Positions 42,348 to 51,534 of a stretch of DNA of 64,000 bases are shown one piece after another (the stretch's first letter is position 1; every line of letters starts with the position of its first letter). A program made the position numbers and the translations under genes. The DNA is from Bradyrhizobium sp. MOS002 (GTDB lineage: Bacteria; Pseudomonadota; Alphaproteobacteria; Rhizobiales; Xanthobacteraceae): assembly GCF_003020115.1 (NCBI RefSeq), contig NZ_PYFX01000013.1, forward strand, positions 62,001-126,000, written 5' to 3'. The notes under the pieces are model-generated. The model was not told where the DNA came from. It made no database searches and saw only the letters and a list, made by a program, of their open reading frames with translations.

Positions 42348-42362
42348 GAACGGATCAGGAAC
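42348..42362 (+). promoter_or_regulatory. LexA box (GAAC-N7-GAAC)
   Basis: GAACGGATCAGGAAC is a perfect LexA operator. It lies eight bases before the ATG at 42371 and about 150 bases before the divergent Ku gene. Position so close to the ATG mirrors the box at 33021 and suggests that this small gene is damage-inducible; control of Ku is less sure. Confidence 0.78.
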
Positions 42363-42370
42363 ATATTCGG

Positions 42371-42634
42371 ATGAGCGTTACGTTGGAGCTGGCCGGACCG
42401 GCCCCCGGCGATGCCGCCGCCGACCAGGCGATCGCGGCGTGCGGCGGCGACGCCCGGGAGGCGTGCCTGAGCGCGAACGCCGCGGTCATGCGGGCTGAGG
42501 CGTTCTCCCGCATTGCGGGCCATGCCGGTGCCATCGCGTTCTCGCGGACCGGAGATCCTTCCAGCGGCGACTTCAGCGACGCCAAGCTGATCCGGAAGTT
42601 CGGCGACGTACCGGAAGATCTCAGCGCCCTTTGA
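42371..42634 (+). CDS. Small protein behind a LexA box
   Basis: An 87-residue protein with DQAIAACGGDAREACLSANA, EAFSRIAGHAGAIAFSRTGD and a polar end. Similar AACGGDAR proteins of about this size are common hypothetical proteins in rhizobia. No domain with known function is recognised. A broken relative of its 5' part is found at 49920-50010. The LexA box ends eight bases before the ATG, so induction by DNA damage is likely. Confidence 0.65.
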   Translation: MSVTLELAGPAPGDAAADQAIAACGGDAREACLSANAAVMRAEAFSRIAGHAGAIAFSRTGDPSSGDFSDAKLIRKFGDVPEDLSAL

Positions 42635-42750
42635 AACTCCACTCGGTCCGGAACGAGATAGCCCGCACACGCAGGCAGATCCCCGCCCAAGAGCGCGAAA
42701 TCAGATGCTGCAGCGGGCCGGCGTCGCACGGGGCTGCCCTCAGACAAGAC

Positions 42751-43311
42751 CTACGATTTGGCGTTGGAGGCGACCCATGTCGCGTAGGCGTTCATGAAAT
42801 TCTGCAGGAACTTCCCGGTATCGGGATTGCTCAGCTTGCCTTGCTGATCGAACAGCTTGTCGGCGAGACCGAGGTACGCTTCGGGCTGCTGCATAGCCGG
42901 GATGTTCAGAAACACGAACGTCTGCCGCAAGTGATGATTGGCGCCGAAGCCTCCTATCGCGCTCGGCGACGCGCTGACGACCGCGCCGGGTTTGCCGTTC
43001 CACACGCTCTTCCCATAAGGTCTGGACCCGACGTCCAAGGCGTTCTTGAGAGCAGCCGGAATGGAGCGATTGTACTCGGGCGTCACGAACAGGACCGCGT
43101 TGCAACCCGCGATGCGCTCGCGGAACGCCGTCCACTCGGCCGACGGCTGGTCGTCGAGATCCTGATTGTAAAGCTGTAGTTGCCCGATTTCGACGATGCC
43201 TAGCTTCAGCTCCGCGGGCGCCAGTTCGATGAGCGTGTTCGCGACCATGCGATTGATCGACCCCTTGCGCAGGCTGCCCACGATTACGGCTACGTCGATC
43301 GTCTTGGTCAT
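42751..43311 (-). CDS. NADPH-dependent FMN reductase
   Basis: A 186-residue flavodoxin-like protein. The start VAVIVGSLRKGSINR binds the FMN phosphate, and VTPEYNRSIPAALKNALDV is the flavin-ring motif of the chromate/quinone/azo reductase group (ChrR, YieF). It reduces FMN or quinones with NADPH and may protect against redox cycling. ATG at 43309-43311 has GGAGAG upstream. It follows a damaged dioxygenase gene in the same direction with 25 bases between. Confidence 0.93.
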   Translation of the reverse strand: MTKTIDVAVIVGSLRKGSINRMVANTLIELAPAELKLGIVEIGQLQLYNQDLDDQPSAEWTAFRERIAGCNAVLFVTPEYNRSIPAALKNALDVGSRPYGKSVWNGKPGAVVSASPSAIGGFGANHHLRQTFVFLNIPAMQQPEAYLGLADKLFDQQGKLSNPDTGKFLQNFMNAYATWVASNAKS

Positions 43312-43336
43312 CGCTGTCTCTCCGGTTTCGTGGCCG

Positions 43337-43615
43337 TCATCCAATTTTCACCGTCAACATCGAAATCGATCCCCCGTCGACGCCGTTGATGGGGAAGCCG
43401 GCCGTCTCGGTGCCGAAACCGTGGTTCGTGCGCGGCGCAGTGGTGATGGTGACGCCGGTCTCCGGCACGTACCAGTGCGCAGAGATGGACAGGATGGCCT
43501 TCGGCCGAGGCATGGTGTGCCCGATGTAGCTCCACCCGTCCGTATAGGCATTCTGCCCGATCGCATTCATCGGGTTGCCGTGGCCGAAGAAGATCGTCGG
43601 AGTCAGTCTGGTCAT
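43337..43615 (-). pseudogene. Extradiol dioxygenase (DODA/YgiD family) with large in-frame internal deletion
   Basis: A 92-codon reading frame. Its first 70 residues match the N-terminus of class III extradiol dioxygenases of the 4,5-DOPA type: TPTIFFGHGNPMNAI with a metal His, and AILSISAHWYVPETGVTITT. Its last 20 match the C-terminal end of the same family (GFPINGVDGGSISML). The roughly 170 residues normally between, with the other metal ligands, are gone while the frame is kept. It cannot be catalytic. Confidence 0.8.
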
Positions 43616-43689
43616 CTTACTGCCCTTCGTGCTTCTCCAACGAGGCGAGGCGCCCTATGGCGCCGCAGTCGTCCTGGAAAGTAGGCTCA

Positions 43690-44919
43690 TCACAGCAGTA
43701 TATCCAGCGATCCGTGGCGGTAGATGCGACCGTCCTTCATGACGAAATCCACCTTCGCCGTCGCGGCGATGTCTTCTACAGGATCTCCCGGCATCGCGAC
43801 GATATCGGCCTTTCTGCCCGGAGCAATAGCCCCGAGATCATCGCGCTGCAAAAGTTCCGCGGCGACGCTGGTGCCCGCCTTCAATGCACGCGCCGGAGCA
43901 AGGCCCGCCGCCACCATGGCCTGAAACTCGAGAACCCCTTCGCTGAAGGGAAACATGCCGCAGTCAGTCCCGTAAGCCACTTTCGCGTTGCTCCGCGCAA
44001 TGCGCTTCTGCGCCTCCTCGATCGCCGCCACGTCGCGGCGGAATTTCCAGACCGCGTGCTCGGGGAGTTTGCCTTCCTTCAGAAGCGCCTTGTCCTCGCG
44101 GGTCATCTGCATGGTAGGGACGAGGAACGCGCCCGCTTTTTCCGCCATCGCAATGCCCTCGTCATCGATGAGGTAGCAGTCCTCGATGCTTCGCGCGCCG
44201 GCGCGCAAGGCCTGTTTGCACCCCTCCGCAGCGCCCGTGTGGACCGCCAGCGGCATGCCGAGCTGCTGTGCAGTCTGCCCGAGCGTCAGCATCTCGTCCT
44301 CAAACCAGGTCACTCTCGCCGGGTCGTCGCCGGCGCTCATGTATCCACCGGTGTTCATGGTCTTGATCCAGTCGGCACCGAAAGCGTGCTCCATGCGAAC
44401 CAGCTCGCGAATTTTAGCCGGCGAGTCGGCCACCCTGGACAGTCCCATATGGCATCGGCACGGGAACATGCCCTGCATGTCGCCGTGACCTGCGGTTGCG
44501 CTGATCATGTGGGGCGCCACTATAAGACGCGGCCCCCGAGCCATGCCGCTGTCGATGGCATCGCGCAGGTTGATGGTCGGCCACTCGGGATCCAGCGTGC
44601 CCATGTCGCGAAGCGTCGTGAAGCCGTAGCGCATGTACTGCTGGGCGTAGTAAAGGCCGGCCAGCGCCTTGGCCGGCGAGCACTGCAACGTTTGCCGCGC
44701 CAGGTTCAAGCCGTCGATGCATAGATGAACGTGGGTGTCGATGAAGCCGGGGGACACGGTCCGGTCGCTGAGGTCGATGACATTCGCACCGTCCGGACGT
44801 CCGACCGAGCCCGACACTACGGAAATGGCATCGTCTTCGATCAAGATCTCCGCCCGTTCACGTATCGTGTCGCTCAGGCCGTCGAACAGCTTGCCACAAA
44901 CGATGACCGTCTTTGACAT
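43690..44919 (-). CDS. Metal-dependent amidohydrolase (imidazolonepropionase/prolidase-like)
   Basis: A 409-residue amidohydrolase. Metal motif HVH in FIDTHVHLCID (about residue 61), lysine in DWIKTMNTGG, and YGTDCGMFP with the final Asp. The two later histidine motifs differ from the usual pattern: VHAHG reads VHTGA and IEHG reads IEDC. Family members cleave cyclic amides or Xaa-Pro dipeptides. With these changes the metal site may hold one ion or the chemistry may differ. No signal peptide. It precedes the TRIC-type channel in the minus direction but a 50-base gap and different role give no clear link. Confidence 0.87.
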   Translation of the reverse strand: MSKTVIVCGKLFDGLSDTIRERAEILIEDDAISVVSGSVGRPDGANVIDLSDRTVSPGFIDTHVHLCIDGLNLARQTLQCSPAKALAGLYYAQQYMRYGFTTLRDMGTLDPEWPTINLRDAIDSGMARGPRLIVAPHMISATAGHGDMQGMFPCRCHMGLSRVADSPAKIRELVRMEHAFGADWIKTMNTGGYMSAGDDPARVTWFEDEMLTLGQTAQQLGMPLAVHTGAAEGCKQALRAGARSIEDCYLIDDEGIAMAEKAGAFLVPTMQMTREDKALLKEGKLPEHAVWKFRRDVAAIEEAQKRIARSNAKVAYGTDCGMFPFSEGVLEFQAMVAAGLAPARALKAGTSVAAELLQRDDLGAIAPGRKADIVAMPGDPVEDIAATAKVDFVMKDGRIYRHGSLDILL

Positions 44920-44970
44920 TCCAGCCTCCGCTCTCCCTGGGATTTGGAGACGATCGTCGCGCGTCCGCGC

Positions 44971-45636
44971 TTAGGATCTTCCGGGTCCCTTCTGATCTCG
45001 CTTCGCGGCGTCGGCGTCTGTGCGTTTCGCGATTTTCGCGACCGGAAGGCGCCAACCTCGCCTGATCGCCATGACGCGGAGCAAGAAGCATGAAATCAGC
45101 GCCATCGACGTGACCGCGGCGACCGGCAACTGCATCATGTGGCCGACCACGACGATAGCCGACGCAACAAGGGCCGCGACGGCGTAGAGCTCGGCGCGCA
45201 GCACCGTCGGAATCTCGGCCAGCAAGACGTCGCGCACCATGCCGCCGCCGATCCCGGTAACCATCCCGAGCACCATCGCCATGACCGGATTGAGCCCGAA
45301 CAACAGCGCCTTCGACGAGCCTGCGACGGCGAAGAGTGCGAGGCCCGCCGCGTCGAAAATAAGGATCGAATTTGACATTCGCACGATGAGGGGCGAGCAG
45401 TAGAAGGTGACTATGCCGGCCAGCAGCGACACGCCGAGATAGCGCCAGTCGCCGACCGCACCGGGCGGCACGGCGCCGATCAGGAGGTCGCGCGTGATCC
45501 CTCCCGAATTGCCAGCAGCGAACGACAAAACCAAAACGCCGAACAGATCGAGCTCTCGCCTCGCGCCAGCCAATGCTCCGCTGAGTGCGAAGACGAAGGT
45601 GCCGGTCAGATCCAGCACGATCGGAAGCTTGTCCAT
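44971..45636 (-). CDS. TRIC-type cation channel family protein (UPF0126/YicG-like)
   Basis: A 221-residue membrane protein with about seven helices in two repeats, each carrying a glycine-rich GG..RD motif: SGGITRDLLIG and GGGMVRDVLL. Bacterial and archaeal TRIC relatives form trimeric potassium-permeable channels. ATG at 45634-45636 (MDKLPIVLDLTG) has AAGGAGAG upstream; a much longer upstream reading is not credible. The tail is basic. Confidence 0.9.
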   Translation of the reverse strand: MDKLPIVLDLTGTFVFALSGALAGARRELDLFGVLVLSFAAGNSGGITRDLLIGAVPPGAVGDWRYLGVSLLAGIVTFYCSPLIVRMSNSILIFDAAGLALFAVAGSSKALLFGLNPVMAMVLGMVTGIGGGMVRDVLLAEIPTVLRAELYAVAALVASAIVVVGHMMQLPVAAVTSMALISCFLLRVMAIRRGWRLPVAKIAKRTDADAAKRDQKGPGRS

Positions 45637-45700
45637 TGATCCGGCTCTCCTTGCCTCAAGAGAGGACGAGCATGCTTCGATCTGACCTGGAAACCGGGCA

Positions 45701-46969
45701 CTAGGCCGGCAGCCAAGCGCGTGCCGCCGCGACCAGCGCTTCGACGCCCGTTTGCAGCGTCGGATGGAGAACGGGCGCGAATTTCGGACTGTGGTTGACC
45801 GGCAGTTCGTTGATCTTGTTCGCCTCCCTGGCCTTCGCATAGGTCTCCGGATCAGTGCCACCGACAAACCAGAAGACCGATGGCACATGCCATTCGGACC
45901 CAAACGATCCGAAATCTTCGCTGGCGGGGGCCGGACCCGTGGCCCGGACACGGTCGGTGCCGAAATATCCTCGGAACGCATCCACCACGCGGCTGGTAGC
46001 TTCCTGATTGTTCACGTTGAGAGGGTACTGATCGATGGTCGTGATCTCCGGCGGTCGAGGCGCTCCCGAAGCAGCCGCTTCGGCATTGGCAATCCGCTCG
46101 ATGGCGGCCAGGACGCGCTTGCGCACGCCGGCCTCGAAGGTCCGGACATTGAGTTTGATAATGGCCTCGTCCGGAATAACGTTCTCTTTGGTGCCTGCCT
46201 GCAGGACCCCCACCGTCAGAACGGCGGCTTCGGCGGCAGCCACTTCGCGCGACACGATGGTCTGCAGCCGCAGCACGGTCGAGGCGGCCATGACGACGGG
46301 ATCGATGCTGGCCTGTGGCATCGAGCCGTGCGCCCCTCGTCCGAACAGCCGTATCTGAAGGCTGTCGGCCGCCGACGTGATCGCGCCGGCGCGGCCGGCG
46401 ACCGTGCCAGACGGACCCACCATGACGTGCTGGCCCAGGATCACGTCCGGTTTGGGAAAGCGCTTGAATAGGCCGTCGTTGATCATGGCCTGCGCGCCCT
46501 CGCCCGTTTCCTCGGCGGGCTGGAAGACCGCCATCAACGTGCCGCGCCAAGAGGTCCGCGCATCCGCCATCAGCTTGGTGGCTCCCGCCAGCCAGGTGAC
46601 GTGCATGTCGTGGCCGCACATATGTGAGACAGGAACCGTGTTGCCGTCGCGGTCCGTGGCCGTCGCCTTGCTGGCGTAGGAAAGACCGGTTGCCTCTTGG
46701 ACAGGCAGCGCATCCATGTCGGCGCGCAGCATGACAGTGGGCCCTTCTCCGTTCCGGAGCAGACCTACGACGCCGGTCTTGCCGATGCCGGTCGTCACCT
46801 CGTAGCCGGCCGCCTGAAGACGGTCCGCCGCCAGTCCCGCAGTGCGGGTCTCCTGCATCGAGAGTTCGGGGTGAGAGTGCACGTCTTTGTAGAGTGCTTC
46901 CAGATCGGGAAGGAGGACCTCGAGATTGTGCAGCACCTGCTCGGAAGAAAGAGCTTGAGTATTGGCCAT
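45701..46969 (-). CDS. M20-family amidohydrolase (hippurate / IAA-amino-acid hydrolase-like)
   Basis: A 422-residue M20D peptidase. Metal ligands are visible in HMCGHDMHVT, in PAEETGEGA and in ILGQHV, with the late His in VNHSPKF. RADMDALPVQE is the hallmark of the M20D group that includes hippurate hydrolase and plant ILR1, which release the amino acid from N-acyl conjugates such as indole-acetyl-amino acids. In a plant-associated bacterium, release of auxin from conjugates is possible but unproven. ATG 46967-46969. Confidence 0.92.
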   Translation of the reverse strand: MANTQALSSEQVLHNLEVLLPDLEALYKDVHSHPELSMQETRTAGLAADRLQAAGYEVTTGIGKTGVVGLLRNGEGPTVMLRADMDALPVQEATGLSYASKATATDRDGNTVPVSHMCGHDMHVTWLAGATKLMADARTSWRGTLMAVFQPAEETGEGAQAMINDGLFKRFPKPDVILGQHVMVGPSGTVAGRAGAITSAADSLQIRLFGRGAHGSMPQASIDPVVMAASTVLRLQTIVSREVAAAEAAVLTVGVLQAGTKENVIPDEAIIKLNVRTFEAGVRKRVLAAIERIANAEAAASGAPRPPEITTIDQYPLNVNNQEATSRVVDAFRGYFGTDRVRATGPAPASEDFGSFGSEWHVPSVFWFVGGTDPETYAKAREANKINELPVNHSPKFAPVLHPTLQTGVEALVAAARAWLPA

Positions 46970-47347
46970 GGATCGACCCCTTCGTCCAATTGGACGCCAT
47001 AGGTGAACTCTGCTTTTTCAGCCTCGCGCCCATTCTCGCCGTGCGCAACTCACTTCTTTGAGCTTAGACTGACCCCTGCGAAGCTTCTCGAACCACCTTG
47101 ACAGCCGCATCGGTAGATCCGGCGATGAAGGGCGACCGGGTGTTCGTCCTGGATCCTCCCTCGATCTCAGCGAGTATCTCGCCGATCAACGACCGGGCTG
47201 CGCCCGACATACGGCTCGACCTCGATCGTTGCAGTGATCCATCACTACCCGGCACGCGAAATCGCGCTCGCTCGCGACTGATTTGAGCGCTGCAAATTGG
47301 CTTGCGACGATCCAAGACACGGCTTGGTCAATGTCGGCGTCGCGCGC
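46970..47347. other. Gene-free gap
   Basis: About 380 bases. Short readings on both strands (for example 47064-47315 minus) show no family features. The promoter of the M20 gene should lie at the left edge. I see no repeat or RNA. Confidence 0.4.
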
Positions 47348-48670
47348 TCATTTACCGTCAACCGAGCGGCTCACTCTCCAGACCGCGTTCCCCACATCGT
47401 CCGCGACGACGAGTGCCCCGGTCCGGTCAAGTGCTACGCCGACCGGCCGCCCGTGAACCGTTTTTTTATCCGGCGCAAGGAAGTCCGTCAGCACCGGGAT
47501 CGGCATACCGCTCGGCCGTTCGTTCGCGAAAGGAACGAAGATCACCTGATAGCCGTTCAACGGATCGCGGTTCCAACTGCCATGTTCACCCACGAACGCG
47601 CCGTTAGCGAACTCTGGTGACAGCGTTTCTCCTTGACTGAATACAACGCCGAGTGCCGCGACATGGGAACTGAGGCCGTAATCCGGCTTGATCGCCTTCG
47701 CTACCATCGCAGGGTCCTGCGGATGGACGCGTACGTCCTCATGCTGTCCCCAATAGCTATAGGGCCAGCCATAGAAACCACCGTCCTTGATGGATGTGAG
47801 ATAATCCGGAACCAGATCCGGCCCGATCTCGTCTCGCTCATTGACCACAGCGAACAATTGCCCTGTTCCAGGTTGGATGGCGAGATTCGTCGGATTGCGC
47901 GTTCCGGTCGCGTAAAGGCGCTTGGCGCCCGTAAGACGATCAATCTCGTAGATCGCTGCACGCCCTTCTTCGATGTCTATCCCATTCTCGGTGATGTTGC
48001 TGTTGGAGCCGACCCCGACATAGAGCTTCGACCCATCCGGGCTGGCGACCATCGACTTGGTCCAGTGGTGGTTGATCGGACCTGCGGGCAAGTCGGCAAG
48101 CTTCGTTCCGGGTACCGTGATTTCCGTCTGTCCCGGTGTGAAGGGAAAGGCGACTATCGCGTCGGTATTGGCGACGTACAAAGTGTCCGCCACCCATGCG
48201 ACGCCGTATGGCGAGTGCAGATGGTCGACCAGAACAGTCTTCATCTCCGGAACGCCGTCGCCGTCGGCGTCGCGTAACAAAGTGATGCGATTGCCGCCCT
48301 TGTCGGACGCACCGGCGCGCGCCTTAACTTTGCCTGAGATGTAATCCTTGGGCCGGAATGGCTTGGTACCGGGACCGTTGGCTTCGACGACGAGGATATC
48401 GCCGTTGGGCAATGGATAGACGATGCGCGGATGCATTAGTCCGGTCGCCATCGCCTGGATGCGCATGCCAGCTGGAACCGTGGGCGTTTCCCCGGTCTTC
48501 CAGCCAACCGCCTGCGGTACGCTCATCGGCGGCACCAGATATTGGTGAGCTTCAGGAAGGTCGGGATTGGGCCCATACTGTTTTGATGGATCGCCGCCTT
48601 TGTCACTACAGGCGGCGACCAAAGCGAAGATCATCAGTCCCGAAGCCGCTTGAACTCGGGTCCCGATCAT
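47348..48670 (-). CDS. Sorbosone dehydrogenase-like lipoprotein (soluble quinoprotein beta-propeller)
   Basis: A 440-residue protein with a lipoprotein signal: MIGTRVQAASGLMIFALVAAC, lipobox Cys near residue 21. The mature part is a beta-propeller of the sorbosone/glucose dehydrogenase family with HSPYGVAWVADTLYVAN, GTRNPTNLAIQPGTGQLFAV, NERDEIGPDLVPDYL and VGEHGSWNRDPLNGY. Such proteins use PQQ as cofactor in the periplasm to oxidise sugars. ATG at 48668-48670 overlaps the stop of the DUF2231 gene by four bases, so both are coupled. A second copy begins to appear at the right end of the window. Confidence 0.9.
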   Translation of the reverse strand: MIGTRVQAASGLMIFALVAACSDKGGDPSKQYGPNPDLPEAHQYLVPPMSVPQAVGWKTGETPTVPAGMRIQAMATGLMHPRIVYPLPNGDILVVEANGPGTKPFRPKDYISGKVKARAGASDKGGNRITLLRDADGDGVPEMKTVLVDHLHSPYGVAWVADTLYVANTDAIVAFPFTPGQTEITVPGTKLADLPAGPINHHWTKSMVASPDGSKLYVGVGSNSNITENGIDIEEGRAAIYEIDRLTGAKRLYATGTRNPTNLAIQPGTGQLFAVVNERDEIGPDLVPDYLTSIKDGGFYGWPYSYWGQHEDVRVHPQDPAMVAKAIKPDYGLSSHVAALGVVFSQGETLSPEFANGAFVGEHGSWNRDPLNGYQVIFVPFANERPSGMPIPVLTDFLAPDKKTVHGRPVGVALDRTGALVVADDVGNAVWRVSRSVDGK

Positions 48671-49104
48671 TGGCTTTCTCCCCGGCCCACGCTCTTGATG
48701 GCGGTAACGCACCAGCCGCGAAGACCGGCTGCAAGGAGCAGGATCGTGACGATAGTGGATAGGGTGATGCCAGTTGGGACAACGGAAGTCCACGCATCTC
48801 GCGTATGAACGAAGACGTTGACCAGGGAGAGGAATGCGGCGACCCCTATCAACCCAAAATCGAGCCAGCGGATCGGCCCGGCCCTTCCAAGCGCGACGTC
48901 AATTACCAGGAAGATCGTTGCGACGAGCGCTAACACAAGGCCCCCTGTGATCAGCCAAACTGAGAAGTTGGCCCACTGCGACAGCGAGTTGCTTGTGTAC
49001 ATATAGTCGGTGAACAGAGCGGCCATGAGCAACGCGCCCCCAAGTCCAACGAAAAACGGGTGCAGTAGCGCATGCGTACGGCTCCTGCCAATTGGGCGCG
49101 CCAT
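48667..49104 (-). CDS. DUF2231 membrane protein
   Basis: A 145-residue protein with four hydrophobic helices, starting HALLHPFFVGLGGALLMAAL and containing the DUF2231-type TDYMYTSNS segment. DUF2231 proteins often pair with sorbosone dehydrogenases in rhizobia and may hand on electrons or anchor the complex; this is inference from the four-base overlap with the downstream gene. GGGAGGAAG precedes its ATG. Confidence 0.87.
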   Translation of the reverse strand: MARPIGRSRTHALLHPFFVGLGGALLMAALFTDYMYTSNSLSQWANFSVWLITGGLVLALVATIFLVIDVALGRAGPIRWLDFGLIGVAAFLSLVNVFVHTRDAWTSVVPTGITLSTIVTILLLAAGLRGWCVTAIKSVGRGESQ

Positions 49105-50022
49105 GTCTTCCTCCCGTTTACTTCGACCAGATTAAGGTCGGTTAGTCCGATCTTCGCACGGAAACCCAGGCGACGACAACGGTCTGGCGAAGCCAAGGCT
49201 CTCCCCTCGCGGGAGGGATGCGACTGAAAATGATCTGAACGGCTGCCGCTCAGGACGCGTTCCCTCGAGCCGAAAGCGTTGAGTGACGCTCGCCTATGAC
49301 TGAACCGCGTGCCGTGCGCCACGAGGAATTTGAAACGGTCGGCGATCATCATTTGCACTATCAGCGGCAGCGCATCTCCGGACACGAAAGCAGGCCGGTG
49401 ATCGGATCGCCATGGGCCTCGAGCGACAGTGACCCTGTCCTCGCCTTTCCAACTGGGGCTTCATGCTCATCGCCTCGGCGGTCGTGCCCTTCGAGAGTCC
49501 GGCCATGTACGCGCCTCTAGCCGTCGCTTCCGTCCTGACACTCTTCTTCGTCCCGGCAGGATACTTTCTGCTGTTCCGTTCGGCGAAGGGAGCCTGACGC
49601 GCCGCATCCCGGAAGACGCACGTGCGGAGTGGGGCAGCCATCGTGAGCACCTGCGCCATGATGCTGATCGCGCTTGTGTCCTGCGGTTGCAGTCGTATGC
49701 CGCCGGATACTTTGCTTCCCGTCCGAAGCGGAAGGCGTCTCGATAGTGCACCCTTCGAGGGAGTGCTGCAGCCGTCCAGGGCCCCGCTGCGTCAGGCCCT
49801 TGAAACCATCGGGCACTAGCGTACCGGAACGCTTTCTTCAGCACCGCGCCTTTTCCGGCATGCGCCTGCACATCTCGACACGGCGGCGACGCTTGACCGG
49901 CAATCCGGACCGGCTACCTTGGAGCTGGATGCCGCCGCCGACCAGGCATCGCGGGATGCGGCGGCAGTGCCTGGGAGTGTTTGGCGCCGGCAATGCGCCG
50001 GCTCGCGATGCGGGAAGGCCCG
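49105..50022. other. Region of gene fragments upstream of the P450
   Basis: No intact gene is supported. Contents: a 44-codon plus-strand reading at 49463-49597 with one or two hydrophobic stretches (SVLTLFFVPAGYFLLF), like the tail of a membrane transporter; a short lipoprotein-leader-like reading at 49622-49819 (LIALVSCGCSRMPPD); and at 49920-50010 a frameshifted copy of the 5' part of the small SOS gene at 42371. Together they indicate decay. Confidence 0.5.
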
Positions 50023-51417
50023 ATGCTCGATCGCAGTCCGACCGGCATTAACTATCGACCGCCGGCTCCCGAGCCGCCGGCGACACGCCTCGGGCTGATC
50101 GAGATCATCCGAACGCTGAGACGGAATCCTCTCGAATGCTGGAGCGCCGAGTTTTTCCGCGAGCCAGTCGCGATGATCAGGCTGCCCTTTGCTCGAGCGT
50201 TTCTGGTTCACGACCCTGCCGCGATCAAGCGCGTCCTTCTCGACAACGCAGACAACTACCGCAAGGACCCGATCCAGCGCCGGATCCTGTCCTCCGGCAT
50301 CGCCGACGGCCTGTTGAGCGTGGAAGGAAGCCGTTGGGAGGTGCAGCGCAGGAGTCTTGCGCCGCTGTTCGCGAAACGGACCGTCGCGTCCTTCACCGAG
50401 GCGATGCTGACGGCTGCGCACGAACTCGCCGAGAAATGGAGCCGCTTCGACGACGGTGCCGTGGTCGATGCCGCCGCCGAGATGACGATGCTCACGCTCA
50501 ACGTCCTCGCCCTTACTATATTCTCCGACGGGATCGGCGGAGACTTTGAAGAATTTCGTGAAGCCATGAATGCTTATTTCGGCGTGATCGGACGGATCGG
50601 CGCGCTCGATCTGTTCGGCGCTCCGGAATTCGTGCCGCGACCCGGGCGGGCGCGGTTGCGCCGGACGATGAGCTACTTCGAGCGCATCATCGACGAGATC
50701 GTCGAGACGCGGCGCCGGCGGCTTGCCTGCTCGGCCGACACGGCTCCGAATGATCTGCTCACACTCCTACTGCGGGCGCTCGATCCTTCGACGGGACAGC
50801 CGATGAGTCTGGCCGAGGTGAGGTCGAACATTCTCACATTCCTCTCTGCCGGCCACGAAACGACCGCCAATTCGCTGGCGTGGACGATTTTTCTGCTCTC
50901 GCAGGCTCCTGAGTGGCGGATGCGCGTTCGAGAGGAGGCCGAGCGCGAATTGAGCGGCCCCGCCGCGGGGCTCCCCGATCGGCTTGTGGTGACGCGGGCG
51001 GTTGTCGAAGAGGCCCTGCGGCTCTATCCCCCCATCGCCGCGCTCAGCCGAATGTCGGAACGGCCCGACCGTCTGGGATCCCATGAGGTCGGCGCGCGGT
51101 CCCTCATCGTCATCGCGCCCTACGTACTGCATCGACATAAGCGCCTATGGGACCGGCCCGACGTGTTCGACCCGGCGCGCTTCCTGCCGCCCGCAAGGAG
51201 CGAAGTGCCCCGTTTCGCCTACCTACCCTTCGGCGCGGGGCCGCGCACCTGCATCGGATCATCCTTTGCGCTACAGGAGGCGACGATCGTGCTGGCGATG
51301 CTGATGCGACGCTTCGATCTGGAACTCCTGCCCGGCACCAGGGTCTGGCCGCTGCAGCGGATCACCTTGAGGCCGGCGCACGGGCTTCCCATGCGCATCA
51401 CTAGAGGGCCAAACTGA
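50023..51417 (+). CDS. Cytochrome P450
   Basis: A 464-residue soluble P450. The I-helix oxygen motif is SAGHETTANS, the K-helix ExxR is in VEEALRLYPP, and the heme loop FGAGPRTCIG gives the Cys ligand near residue 410. The sequence around it is closest to the bacterial fatty-acid/terpene type with RFLPP before the heme. Substrate unknown. No ferredoxin or reductase gene is adjacent, so redox partners must come from elsewhere. Start ATG 50023 (MLDRSPTG) has GGAAGG; an in-frame TTG at 49981 is less likely. Confidence 0.95.
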   Translation: MLDRSPTGINYRPPAPEPPATRLGLIEIIRTLRRNPLECWSAEFFREPVAMIRLPFARAFLVHDPAAIKRVLLDNADNYRKDPIQRRILSSGIADGLLSVEGSRWEVQRRSLAPLFAKRTVASFTEAMLTAAHELAEKWSRFDDGAVVDAAAEMTMLTLNVLALTIFSDGIGGDFEEFREAMNAYFGVIGRIGALDLFGAPEFVPRPGRARLRRTMSYFERIIDEIVETRRRRLACSADTAPNDLLTLLLRALDPSTGQPMSLAEVRSNILTFLSAGHETTANSLAWTIFLLSQAPEWRMRVREEAERELSGPAAGLPDRLVVTRAVVEEALRLYPPIAALSRMSERPDRLGSHEVGARSLIVIAPYVLHRHKRLWDRPDVFDPARFLPPARSEVPRFAYLPFGAGPRTCIGSSFALQEATIVLAMLMRRFDLELLPGTRVWPLQRITLRPAHGLPMRITRGPN

Positions 51418-51534
51418 ACGGGGGCGACGGCGGGGTCTGCTCGTCTCAGGCAAGCTCCGCACACGGATCTGAGAGCTGGTTCACATTCGCCGGGGCCGCT
51501 GCGGGCTATGCTACTGCTTTCCCGGAGGAGACCG

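Noticed and set aside
47064..47315. An 83-codon minus-strand frame in the gap after the M20 gene
   Set aside because: No ribosome site or motif; a plus-strand frame of similar quality overlaps it, so neither is supported.
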